From Gillisia sp. UBA3175 (GTDB lineage Bacteria; Bacteroidota; Bacteroidia; Flavobacteriales; Flavobacteriaceae): 64,000 nt of DNA. The notes below the pieces were generated by a model. That model ran no database searches. It was given only the letters and a program-made list of their open reading frames with translations, and was not told the DNA's origin. The DNA is taken from positions 114,780 through 178,779 of the forward strand of contig DEXV01000006.1 in NCBI GenBank assembly GCA_002364325.1. Direction: 5' to 3'. Shown here piece after piece: positions 55,993 to 64,000 of the stretch; position 1 is the first letter of the stretch; each line of letters opens with the position of its first letter. A program made the translations under genes and the position numbers.

Positions 55993-56715
55993 TTAGTCCT
56001 GAACTTGAAACACAATAGGTAAAGAGTACATTACACCTACCGGCTTACCTCTTTGTTTACCTGGTTGCATTTTAGGAAGGGAATTAATAACCCTAGCAGC
56101 CTCTTGCTCCAATCTTGGATGTGGTGCACGAGAACGAACATCGGTAATGTTACCGCTCTTGTCAATTTTAAACTGAACAATTACACGGTTAACCCCAGTT
56201 AAACCTAATTGGCTACCTAATTCTGTATTAAACTTCCTTTGTACAAATTCCTGTACTTTTTCACTCATACATTTCTTACGTTGGTCATTGTTAGCTAAAT
56301 TTTCACAACCTGGAAAAATTGGCACATTTTCAATAACAGCAAAAGGAACATCTGCAATCACTTCCTCTACAGGAGCTTCTACAACCTCTTTTACCTCAAC
56401 GATCTCGTCTTGATTAGTTTCAGTAGATTCAATTACATCCTCTTCTACTTCTTCTTCATCCTCTACAACTTCAATTATTTCTGGAGCTGGTGGTGGCGGT
56501 GGCGGTGGTGGTGGTGTATTTAGGATCTCTGTGATCGGGATTTCTTCATCGTCCAGATCTCCTAGATCTAATTGACCTAGATCTATATTGTCTTTATCGT
56601 AGGTTTTCCATTCTATAGCTTGCCATGCAATAAAAAGAACTAAAATTAGTCCTAACTGAAGAAAGAGAACACTGCGTTTTGTTAAATCGGCTTTTGGATT
56701 TTTCTTGGGTTCCAT
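55993..56715 (-). CDS. tonB: Energy transducer TonB
   Basis: 240 residues: N-terminal membrane helix (about 15-33), an acidic/proline region with a run of nine or so prolines (about 68-76) followed by Glu/Val repeats, and the C-terminal TonB domain (about 128-238; PIFPGC136 ... C148, VIVQFKIDKSGNITDVRS, LPIVFQVQD). Transmits proton-motive force from ExbBD to outer-membrane receptors. Sits between vanZ and the remB-like gene. Confidence 0.94.
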   Translation of the reverse strand: MEPKKNPKADLTKRSVLFLQLGLILVLFIAWQAIEWKTYDKDNIDLGQLDLGDLDDEEIPITEILNTPPPPPPPPPAPEIIEVVEDEEEVEEDVIESTETNQDEIVEVKEVVEAPVEEVIADVPFAVIENVPIFPGCENLANNDQRKKCMSEKVQEFVQRKFNTELGSQLGLTGVNRVIVQFKIDKSGNITDVRSRAPHPRLEQEAARVINSLPKMQPGKQRGKPVGVMYSLPIVFQVQD

Positions 56716-56759
56716 AATTCGTTAATGATTAATAAGGATTGCTAAAGTAAAATTTTTTT

Positions 56760-57164
56760 TCATAAAAATAAATTAATCTTATGTTTTAAGCGTTTAAAGA
56801 ATTTTAAAAATCCTAGGCAAAAACCTAACGCCAATAAAACTCCGATGCTATTTGCCAGAATATCAGCCCAATCCGGCTGTCTATAACTGGTAATGGTTCC
56901 CTGTAAAACCTCAATTAACATACCAAAAAGAATTATCAGAATGGTAATATTAAAAAAATGCTTGTTTTTGAATTGATCTTCCTGCCATTTAAAAATATAA
57001 TAGACAAACCAAATAAAGCCCAATCCAAAATAAGCGCCTAAATGCATCATTTTATCTGTTGGATTAAAATCTCCTAGGGAGATCTTGCCTAATTGAATTA
57101 AAGATAAAATGGTGATTAGAAGACTATAAAGTACAGCAAATATAAATAATAATCTAGCCGCCAA
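56760..57164 (-). CDS. VanZ family membrane protein
   Basis: 134 residues with four predicted helices and the family core DKMMHLGAYFGLGFIWFVYY and YRQPDWADILANSIGVLLG-like segment. Function unknown. The frame starts with TTG at 57164 inside the end of gcvH (11-base overlap), with no ATG before the first helix. Confidence 0.88.
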   Translation of the reverse strand: MAARLLFIFAVLYSLLITILSLIQLGKISLGDFNPTDKMMHLGAYFGLGFIWFVYYIFKWQEDQFKNKHFFNITILIILFGMLIEVLQGTITSYRQPDWADILANSIGVLLALGFCLGFLKFFKRLKHKINLFL

Positions 57165-57534
57165 TAAGATCTTTATATTCGTCTGCAGACATTAAACTGG
57201 AAATCTCATTCTCATCTGAGATCTGCATTTTAACCATCCAACCATCTCCATAAGGGTCTGTATTTACTTTTTCTGGAGTGTCTTCCAGAGTCTCATTAAA
57301 CTCTAAAATCTCACCTGCTAATGGCAAAAATAGATCAGAAACGGTTTTAACTGCTTCTACAGTTCCAAAAACTTCTTCGCGTTCCATAGTCTCACCTACA
57401 GTTTCTACTTCAACATAAACGATATCACCTAATTCTCCTTGCGCAAAATCTGTAACGCCTATAGTAGCAATATTCCCATCGATCTTCACCCATTCGTGAT
57501 CTTTGGTATACTTTAATTCTTTTGGTATATTCAT
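57154..57534 (-). CDS. gcvH: Glycine cleavage system H protein
   Basis: 126 residues from the ATG at 57534 (the frame extends eight codons upstream). Lipoyl-lysine Lys63 in GTVEAVKTVSDL; start NIPKELKYTKDHEWVKI is standard. Carries the aminomethyl group between the P and T proteins. No gcvP or gcvT nearby. It has its own consensus promoter directly after sprA. Confidence 0.97.
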   Translation of the reverse strand: MNIPKELKYTKDHEWVKIDGNIATIGVTDFAQGELGDIVYVEVETVGETMEREEVFGTVEAVKTVSDLFLPLAGEILEFNETLEDTPEKVNTDPYGDGWMVKMQISDENEISSLMSADEYKDLIGG

Positions 57535-57557
57535 AAACTTATTTTTTTCTACGAGCA

Positions 57558-57588
57558 CAAAGTTAATTTATTCTAAGGTCTGGTCAAA
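57558..57588 (-). promoter_or_regulatory. gcvH promoter
   Basis: TTTG (plus-strand 57585-57588), 19 nt, TAACTTTG (57558-57565): consensus match in the 64 nt between sprA stop and gcvH ATG. Confidence 0.8.
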
Positions 57589-57598
57589 TAGCAATCTA

Positions 57599-60500
57599 CT
57601 AATTTCCGAAATTATATCTCAAAGTAAATCCAGACCTAATTGTGGTTTGAGGAAATGCAGTAGAAATGGCATATTCAGAAAAAGTATGATCATAGTAAAA
57701 TAGCGCTGTAAGGTTTTTAGATAAGGCATAATCTGCAACAAAGTTGATAGCCCATAAATCTTGCCCAGCGATCACCTGACTGTTATCTAAATCCAAATAC
57801 CTAATGATGTTTATATTCTTTCGGTAAGCTACATCCGCTTTAAAATTAAGATCGCTACTAAGAACTCGTTGCTTTCCACCAAGATTGGTGGTAATTTTTA
57901 GATCTTTAATTCTATAGCCCAAGCCTAGGATATACTCATTCCCTTTAACCTCTGTAAGCAAGTTGTTATCGAAACTCAAGGACATGGTTCTGTCTTTTTT
58001 GATCTCTGCTAACACACGTATGGCTTCAGTGGTTTCCAAATCTATTCTCACCAAAGGACTAAATAATTCGGTTAAGTTAATATTTGCGAATAGCAATTTA
58101 TTCTTAAAATTGTTTGCCTGATTAAACTCGAATGGGTTATTCACATTAAAATCTAGATTGGATTGAAACTGATTTATAGTATACCCAGCTCTATAACCAT
58201 GACTTAAACTAAATCTTTTAAAATTCTTTTTGAACCAATCTATCCGCATGAATCCTGTATACTTAATATCCCAGTTTGGTAAAGGAAAACTTCTAAATGC
58301 ACCTAATTTAACTGAAGATGCATCTTGACCGCTATAGGCTGCAATAAATGCAGGCAACAATACTGCTTGATTAGTCTTCCCATAACCAATTGGAAAACCT
58401 TCTGAATCTACATCGTTAGGATCTCTTCCATTCTCTGAAGCTAATCTTCTGGCAACTTCCAACCTATTTGCTCTAAAGGATTGAAAAGTCTCTGAAAATG
58501 CACGATCATTCTTATCGAATGCACTTTTTATAAGTATTGTGGAAATATTAAAATTTCCGAAACTATAAGGACTTAGCGATTGATACTCTAAACTGGTTGG
58601 ATTCACTCTATAATTCTCATTATAGGTTTCAGAATAGATCCTGCTCGCATTTAGATCTATAGTAAGGTCTGGAATAAAACTCAACGATGCTTGCGCATCT
58701 AGTTGCTTATTTTGCACAGCCGTATATTGCTGATTGAATTCTTGATAAAGAGTTAACCAACCGTTTCTCGCAGCGATCCCACGAACATCGCTCTGGCTTC
58801 CTAAAGTAAATCCTGTTGTTGGACGCAAGGTTCCCATAAATCCAATACTTGGAGTGTATCCTGGTAAAAAGATACCACGATTCTCTCTGTAGTTTATCTG
58901 TAATCTTTTTATTGCGGTAATAAATCCTAAAGCGGTATTATAAGCTTTATCAGATTTTGGTTGTGAAGCCTTTTCATCCTCTTTAGTCTGATTTGGAGAA
59001 TTAGGGACCGAAGCACTTCGCTGTTTAATAGAATTTGCTTCAGACTTTTTAGGAACCAGTCCTAAATATTTATAAAGTCCCTGCATATCCATATTCGCAT
59101 TTAACTGATGGACACTCGCATTTTGCACCGAATTTCCTAGATCTGGAATTCCTTCTAATTGATCAAAGATTTGCGATCCGCGTTGCCATTGAAAATCTCC
59201 GGTATAGGAATAAGTGGTTTTCACAAAAGCTAAAATAGGAATCTTCGCAAATGGCAGTTCATAGTTCACCTGAAGCGATTGAAAATGCTGATTTGGGGTT
59301 CCTATTTCAAAGAAATTATCCCAGATCCCTATACTATTATCCACAAAATTATCTTCAGTAAAATAATTTCTTACCAACCTGTTATTGGTTGCGCTAAAAC
59401 TAAACTGTAATGATTTAGTAAGATTGTAGTTCACTCTATACTGCCAATCGAACATAAAATTACGCTGATATAAAGTTGGTAATCCTATGTCGTTTTCGTT
59501 TAAACTAAGCTCTCTAAATTTTTGCTCATTGTATTGTCTAAAAATGTTCGAACCTAAAGAAATGTTGGTTGGTAACAGATTCACATTAAAATCTCTTAAA
59601 AGCGCATAATAATCGCTGCTATCTAATGCGGTAATGTTTTTAAAAGGTTCTAAAGTCCAAGGCGCAAAACCATAATCATAAGTTGCACCAACGCGCACAT
59701 TTTGACTTAATGCATCTTCAATTTCAAAATCTCGATGATCCACTTGATTATAAGATGTAGAAAAAGCAAAATTCTCAATATCGTAAGGCATTGGTTTTTT
59801 CTCACCAACGCGTTCCTTTCTTAATCCAATAACATTAATGCTTTGTCTTTTTGTATACGATTCAGATTGCTCTCTTACAAGATCTCTTTCAGCAGGATCG
59901 GCAATATCGTCTAAACGAGATTCCAATTCCAGATCCAAAAATTCTTGGTCATATTTTGGAGTGATCAACTCTTCTCCTCTACTATAGTTAAGTGGGATTT
60001 TAACACCCCATTTTTGCGGTAATAACTGTCCGGCATTTACATTAGTAACCACATCGTATTGCTGAAGATCTTCCCTGCTTCTTTGGTTTGGCCCTTCTTC
60101 TAAGGCCCCAAATCCTATGGTGTTCTTTCTACCAGTGGCAGAAACAGTGGCAAAATCGGCAATATTTGTATCCATATTTACAATAGCTGCCCAACCTCCT
60201 TGATTATCTAGTTCAGATAATCTCAATTCGTTGAACCATACTTCTCCACAAATACCTGAAGCAGAATTTTCAGGTGACCCATTCTTCACCCCAAGCATCA
60301 ATAATCTCACATTTCCAAAACTAGGATTTCCTTTAACTCCAATTCTTAATTGCCCGATTTGGTAAGGATCTTCTGGATCTGCCAAATTTAATTCTTCATC
60401 AAAATAATTCAATTGTGTTGGGATAAGGGAAGGGTCACCAAGTACCCTGGTCTTTACTTTTTGAAGCAATTCCAATGGTAGTAGCAGCCTGTTAGATTCT

Positions 60501-63500
60501 GGCCAGATCTCATCTGGCGAGGTAGCGCCAAACATAGTTGCTGTAAGTGGGATCTCTACTTGATAGTAGTTGTCTGTAAAATCGGTTCCAATTCTTATAA
60601 ACGCAACTAATTGGCCGTCTTTCAGGGCTATTTCATTTACAAAGGATTCCGCATGTAAGAACATTTCCAAATTCTTGTATTGACGCATATCTACCTGGAA
60701 GTTCTTATAAACAGCTCGAGAATCTTGTGGCTCTAATCCGCAAACTCTAATGGATAATGATTGCTCGTTCTGGCGGATATTTGTATTATTATTGAAAAGT
60801 TCTTCTCTATTCACTCCGGGAGGCAATACATAAGGAATTGGCTCTCTCCTTTCATTTTCCTCTATGTTCACTGCAGAAACCTCGAATAAGGTGCCTGGCT
60901 CTACCGGTTGGTTTGGTTTATCTGGATCTAAACTTTGATTATATCTTCTGTAATCGCCTCGAACAAGATCCATAGTTCCAAATCTAAGCACCGTCTCTTG
61001 TTGAAAATCTGTAAGAAACAGCCTCATAAACCGAATCGATCTAAAATCGGATATACCGCCTTTTGTATCTGTTGGTTCAAAGATTGGCACCTTAAATTGA
61101 ACCCAACGTACTGCAATATCCTCTCCATTTGGTAAAGGCGCATCTACTTCACGCACATCTGTGATGTAAGGGTTATTATCTATATTCATCCCAGGAAATA
61201 TCTTTACATCATACTCAAAATAACTATTAATAGTATTCATGGTATTATCTCTGTTGAGATCTTCTGTGGTTGGCAAGGTGGTATTTCCTCTATTTGTATC
61301 ACCAACATCGGTAGGTGAATTTCCTTGAGTTCCATTATAATTTCTATATCTATCGACAATGCTACCTGTTCTGTTTAAGAAATATTCGTAGTTGTCTGCA
61401 GAAGGATCTGGTAAATTTCCAAAAGCACTAAATTTTATACTTTCTTCGGCATCTCCAAGACCATCAAAACCTACATCTTGATTTATTCTTGCTTGACCTT
61501 CGGTATCAAAAGCATATATTAATGATTGATCTGCTGGAACTTTTGCAAAAACGGTACTTACGGTATTTTCCGGACCACCATCTGGAGGCAGTCCATTTTC
61601 ATATTGTTTTCTACCATCTTTTAGAACATCTTCCGAAATATTACCTAAATTAAAGCTAATAGTTCCTCCTGTATTTCCAGCGTTCTCTGGATAAATGAAA
61701 GGATCCATCATCCAAAATTCAATAAATTCTACATTGGTTTGTTCAAAATTGGTTGAATTTATTGCTCTGGAAATTCCACCAAAATTCTCCTTTGGATTAT
61801 TCAAAGTATTTCCTGCGGCAGATGCAGGATTATAGTTATAAGGACCTCTGGTATTTGGCGAAAAAGCCAGATCCATGGTATAAATAACCTGAGGCTGTCC
61901 TTGAATCACATCGGTGTTTGGGAAGATCTCATTAAGAAAAACCCTACGTGTGGCATAATTAGAAAGATCTGCATCTGTAATTCCGTCTGGCCTTCTACTA
62001 CTGTAAAAAATGGGATCTACAGTATACCATGCTAAATTTGCGCGTTTATATCCATAAGCAAGATCTCCATTTGCAAGATCTCCACCAAAATCCAAAGGCA
62101 CACTTGATAACTCCCAACTTAAAGGGTTATTAATAGAAATAGACGTTTGAGAAGCTTCAAAATCATCTATATACGTAGTAGCTTTCTGATCGAAATCATT
62201 TACTTGTGGTGCTCCGGGCTGCAAGTAAGCAAATTCTCCACGTATAGAGAAATTAGAAGCCACATCTGTATCTATATTTGGTAGTTTATTCGCCAAACGA
62301 GTTAAGAAAGGAACTTCTGTACTATAAGTAGCATTTAAGCCATAAATAGTATTATTGATAGGCTCATAATTATAATTAGCCTTTTGGGTAAGAGGTCGCT
62401 CTTTCAAATTTAAAAAAGTACCACCCACCAATAATTTATCATTGAACTGGTGTTCTACATTTATCCCTGTAAATCGTTTAGATTGCTGCCCAAATAACGC
62501 ATTGTTCTCTGTAGAAACTTGAATGGGAATATTTGAAGCCAAAAGGGAATCGTCTATAATTTGCACTCTTCCCAATTGATAATTCACTACATAATCTACA
62601 CCTTCTTGCAAAACTCGCCCTCCGGCGGTAACAGTTACAGAACCTTGTGGCAAATTAAAACCTACAGGAATTCCATCTACTTGCGAGGATTTATATCTAC
62701 CTTTTAACTGAAATTTATTCTTATCTGCATCTTCTTGTTCTGCTTGGATCTTTGTAGTGGTGTACAAGGACCTAAATACATATTCCCGCTGATTATCATT
62801 GTAGGTTTCAGGGATATTGTAATCTTCCCCGCCGCCCGTAGGTGTTGTGTCCAGTTTATCGAATAAATATTCTCCAAACGGTTCTACAGAGGTAAAAATC
62901 ACTAACCCATTTTGTGGATTAATGGTAATTCCCGGAACATAATCAAAGAAACCATCTCCACCGTTTACAGGATCATTATTGAAATTCAATTTATCGAGAT
63001 TAAAAACACGCAACAATGTAGTTTCAGCAACATCTGGAGGTAATGGAATTGCAGAACCTGGCGCCGGTGATAAATAATTTTGTGGCTGAGGATCTGTATA
63101 AAGAATATTTAATCTGAAATCATCTTGCTCTAATTGGAAAGCACCTAAGGCATAGATGTTTTTCATCATAAGGTCCCAAACCGGTTCCTCCACATTGGTC
63201 AAGGTGCTCTTTAATAATTTTACAATAAGGTTTTGATTGATCCTAGCGCCATCCACATCGGCCTGAGTATTTGCATCCACACCATCATTTGCAAATTCTC
63301 CAACCTGATAAACTTGCCCATTTAAGGTGTATTGAAATGCAACCCCTAAAACTTCATCATTACTTAATCTTTGATTCAAGCTGATATAACCTAACCTATT
63401 ATCAAAAGTAAATTCATTTGGTTTTAATTGTCTAGCGTTTTCAAGTTTCGCATAATCTTTCCCTTCAGAAACTGTAACACTTCCAAACCCGCTTTGAACC

Positions 63501-64000
63501 GTTGAGATCTCTCTAATTGCAGGTGTTAGAATAGATTCTGCAGGTCCTGTGATTCCAAAAGGGTTAAAATCGTTGTTGGGATTATCCGGAAATGCCCCTG
63601 GAGCTCTGTTAAAAAAGCCTCCCGGAGGATTGTTCAAACCAATATTTCCGGGCACATTGGTTTCTCCAAGATCTTGAATGGCAACAATGTTTCGGGTATC
63701 ATTTAAATTTTGAATATTATTAGTTCGGTTAGTAACCCAAACCTGTACCCGCTGTATCTGAATATTACTGTTTATAAAAGGATAATCTTTTAAGGCTTCG
63801 TTATATTGATCTCTAAAATAATGGGCTAAGAAAAAGTGCCTATCCTGATCGTAATCTATAGCAAATTTCTCGAATTCTTCAATTGTGGCACCACCTTCCA
63901 CATTAACCGTTCTTCTTTCCGACTTTTGTTCAGAAAAAACTCCGGTAACTCTTGTTTTTCCAAATTGCAATTCAGTTTTAAATCCAAAAAGACTTTGTGC
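57599..64000 (-). CDS. sprA: T9SS translocon protein SprA (5' end outside window)
   Basis: 2133 residues are visible and the frame is open to the right edge, so the N-terminus (a few hundred residues including the signal peptide) is missing. The protein alternates long beta-strand blocks with repeated SprA-type modules (TELQFGKTRVTGVFSEQ, YKRANLAWYTVDPIFY, WFNELRLSELDNQGGWAAI) and ends in a terminal strand FTLRYNFGN. SprA/Sov is the giant 36-strand barrel that is the outer-membrane pore of the type IX system. Its presence with gldKLMN covers the motor and the pore of this machine. Confidence 0.97.
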   Translation of the reverse strand, partial: AQSLFGFKTELQFGKTRVTGVFSEQKSERRTVNVEGGATIEEFEKFAIDYDQDRHFFLAHYFRDQYNEALKDYPFINSNIQIQRVQVWVTNRTNNIQNLNDTRNIVAIQDLGETNVPGNIGLNNPPGGFFNRAPGAFPDNPNNDFNPFGITGPAESILTPAIREISTVQSGFGSVTVSEGKDYAKLENARQLKPNEFTFDNRLGYISLNQRLSNDEVLGVAFQYTLNGQVYQVGEFANDGVDANTQADVDGARINQNLIVKLLKSTLTNVEEPVWDLMMKNIYALGAFQLEQDDFRLNILYTDPQPQNYLSPAPGSAIPLPPDVAETTLLRVFNLDKLNFNNDPVNGGDGFFDYVPGITINPQNGLVIFTSVEPFGEYLFDKLDTTPTGGGEDYNIPETYNDNQREYVFRSLYTTTKIQAEQEDADKNKFQLKGRYKSSQVDGIPVGFNLPQGSVTVTAGGRVLQEGVDYVVNYQLGRVQIIDDSLLASNIPIQVSTENNALFGQQSKRFTGINVEHQFNDKLLVGGTFLNLKERPLTQKANYNYEPINNTIYGLNATYSTEVPFLTRLANKLPNIDTDVASNFSIRGEFAYLQPGAPQVNDFDQKATTYIDDFEASQTSISINNPLSWELSSVPLDFGGDLANGDLAYGYKRANLAWYTVDPIFYSSRRPDGITDADLSNYATRRVFLNEIFPNTDVIQGQPQVIYTMDLAFSPNTRGPYNYNPASAAGNTLNNPKENFGGISRAINSTNFEQTNVEFIEFWMMDPFIYPENAGNTGGTISFNLGNISEDVLKDGRKQYENGLPPDGGPENTVSTVFAKVPADQSLIYAFDTEGQARINQDVGFDGLGDAEESIKFSAFGNLPDPSADNYEYFLNRTGSIVDRYRNYNGTQGNSPTDVGDTNRGNTTLPTTEDLNRDNTMNTINSYFEYDVKIFPGMNIDNNPYITDVREVDAPLPNGEDIAVRWVQFKVPIFEPTDTKGGISDFRSIRFMRLFLTDFQQETVLRFGTMDLVRGDYRRYNQSLDPDKPNQPVEPGTLFEVSAVNIEENERREPIPYVLPPGVNREELFNNNTNIRQNEQSLSIRVCGLEPQDSRAVYKNFQVDMRQYKNLEMFLHAESFVNEIALKDGQLVAFIRIGTDFTDNYYQVEIPLTATMFGATSPDEIWPESNRLLLPLELLQKVKTRVLGDPSLIPTQLNYFDEELNLADPEDPYQIGQLRIGVKGNPSFGNVRLLMLGVKNGSPENSASGICGEVWFNELRLSELDNQGGWAAIVNMDTNIADFATVSATGRKNTIGFGALEEGPNQRSREDLQQYDVVTNVNAGQLLPQKWGVKIPLNYSRGEELITPKYDQEFLDLELESRLDDIADPAERDLVREQSESYTKRQSINVIGLRKERVGEKKPMPYDIENFAFSTSYNQVDHRDFEIEDALSQNVRVGATYDYGFAPWTLEPFKNITALDSSDYYALLRDFNVNLLPTNISLGSNIFRQYNEQKFRELSLNENDIGLPTLYQRNFMFDWQYRVNYNLTKSLQFSFSATNNRLVRNYFTEDNFVDNSIGIWDNFFEIGTPNQHFQSLQVNYELPFAKIPILAFVKTTYSYTGDFQWQRGSQIFDQLEGIPDLGNSVQNASVHQLNANMDMQGLYKYLGLVPKKSEANSIKQRSASVPNSPNQTKEDEKASQPKSDKAYNTALGFITAIKRLQINYRENRGIFLPGYTPSIGFMGTLRPTTGFTLGSQSDVRGIAARNGWLTLYQEFNQQYTAVQNKQLDAQASLSFIPDLTIDLNASRIYSETYNENYRVNPTSLEYQSLSPYSFGNFNISTILIKSAFDKNDRAFSETFQSFRANRLEVARRLASENGRDPNDVDSEGFPIGYGKTNQAVLLPAFIAAYSGQDASSVKLGAFRSFPLPNWDIKYTGFMRIDWFKKNFKRFSLSHGYRAGYTINQFQSNLDFNVNNPFEFNQANNFKNKLLFANINLTELFSPLVRIDLETTEAIRVLAEIKKDRTMSLSFDNNLLTEVKGNEYILGLGYRIKDLKITTNLGGKQRVLSSDLNFKADVAYRKNINIIRYLDLDNSQVIAGQDLWAINFVADYALSKNLTALFYYDHTFSEYAISTAFPQTTIRSGFTLRYNFGN

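Noticed and set aside
56488..56520. Proline-coding run in tonB as a simple-sequence repeat
   Set aside because: It encodes the normal proline stretch that spans the periplasm in TonB.

Overview
The window is chromosomal DNA from a marine-type Bacteroidota, almost certainly a member of the Flavobacteriaceae (Gramella/Zunongwangia-like by gene content; the genus is inference). The evidence is low G+C, gldKLMN and sprA (type IX secretion and gliding), DUF6089, DUF983 and PorP/SprF proteins, a caa3-type oxidase accessory cluster, and a recurring promoter form (TTTG or TTG, about 19 nt, TAnnTTTG) typical of the phylum. The window is almost fully coding: no gene-free stretch exceeds about 230 bases, and I see no tRNA, rRNA, CRISPR array, IS element or prophage.

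Layout. 1-1504: 3' truncated ABC-F ATPase gene; then DUF983 and an FAD oxidoreductase. 3049-7629: gldN, gldM, gldL and gldK on the minus strand (order of transcription K-L-M-N), the ring and motor of the type IX secretion system (T9SS), preceded by a degenerate ureohydrolase and topA. 11609-16147: miaB, a receiver-less sigma-54 activator, lptE, a TPR protein and secG, on the plus strand. 16293-18331: groES-groEL. 18398-21990: a 45-residue membrane peptide, clpX, clpP and tig (minus strand). 22077-26982: small membrane protein, SGNH lipoprotein with a FadL porin, an alpha/beta hydrolase and pdxJ. 27074-34218: CBS protein and nadK, then a cell-envelope operon of DUF6089, uppS, bamA and two ompH/skp genes. 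34283-40540: murI, an orphan PorP/SprF, Nfu, dodecin, DUF255 and MscS. 40537-48233: tsaB plus a complete MacAB-TolC-like exporter with two adaptors and two permeases. 48359-53512: cytochrome oxidase assembly and accessory genes (ctaB, two subunit III genes, subunit IV, SCO, a cysteine-less SCO-like protein, DUF420 and a CxxC mini-protein). 53741-64000: remB-like, tonB, vanZ, gcvH and sprA (5' end outside the window).

Functionally the window combines T9SS/gliding (gldKLMN, sprA, remB, PorP/SprF), outer-membrane biogenesis (bamA, skp, lptE, uppS), proteostasis (groESL, tig-clpPX, secG) and respiration. The observations I rate highest are: the ureohydrolase-family gene between topA and gldK has lost three of six metal ligands and is probably not an enzyme; the RemB-like barrel carries a TonB C-terminal-type domain also present in the adjacent tonB gene; and a cysteine-free SCO-like paralogue sits next to a canonical SCO. 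Start codons were moved from the longest open frame for the degenerate ureohydrolase, clpX, clpP, uppS, bamA, one coxIII and gcvH. All family assignments come from reading the translated sequence, with no database search.
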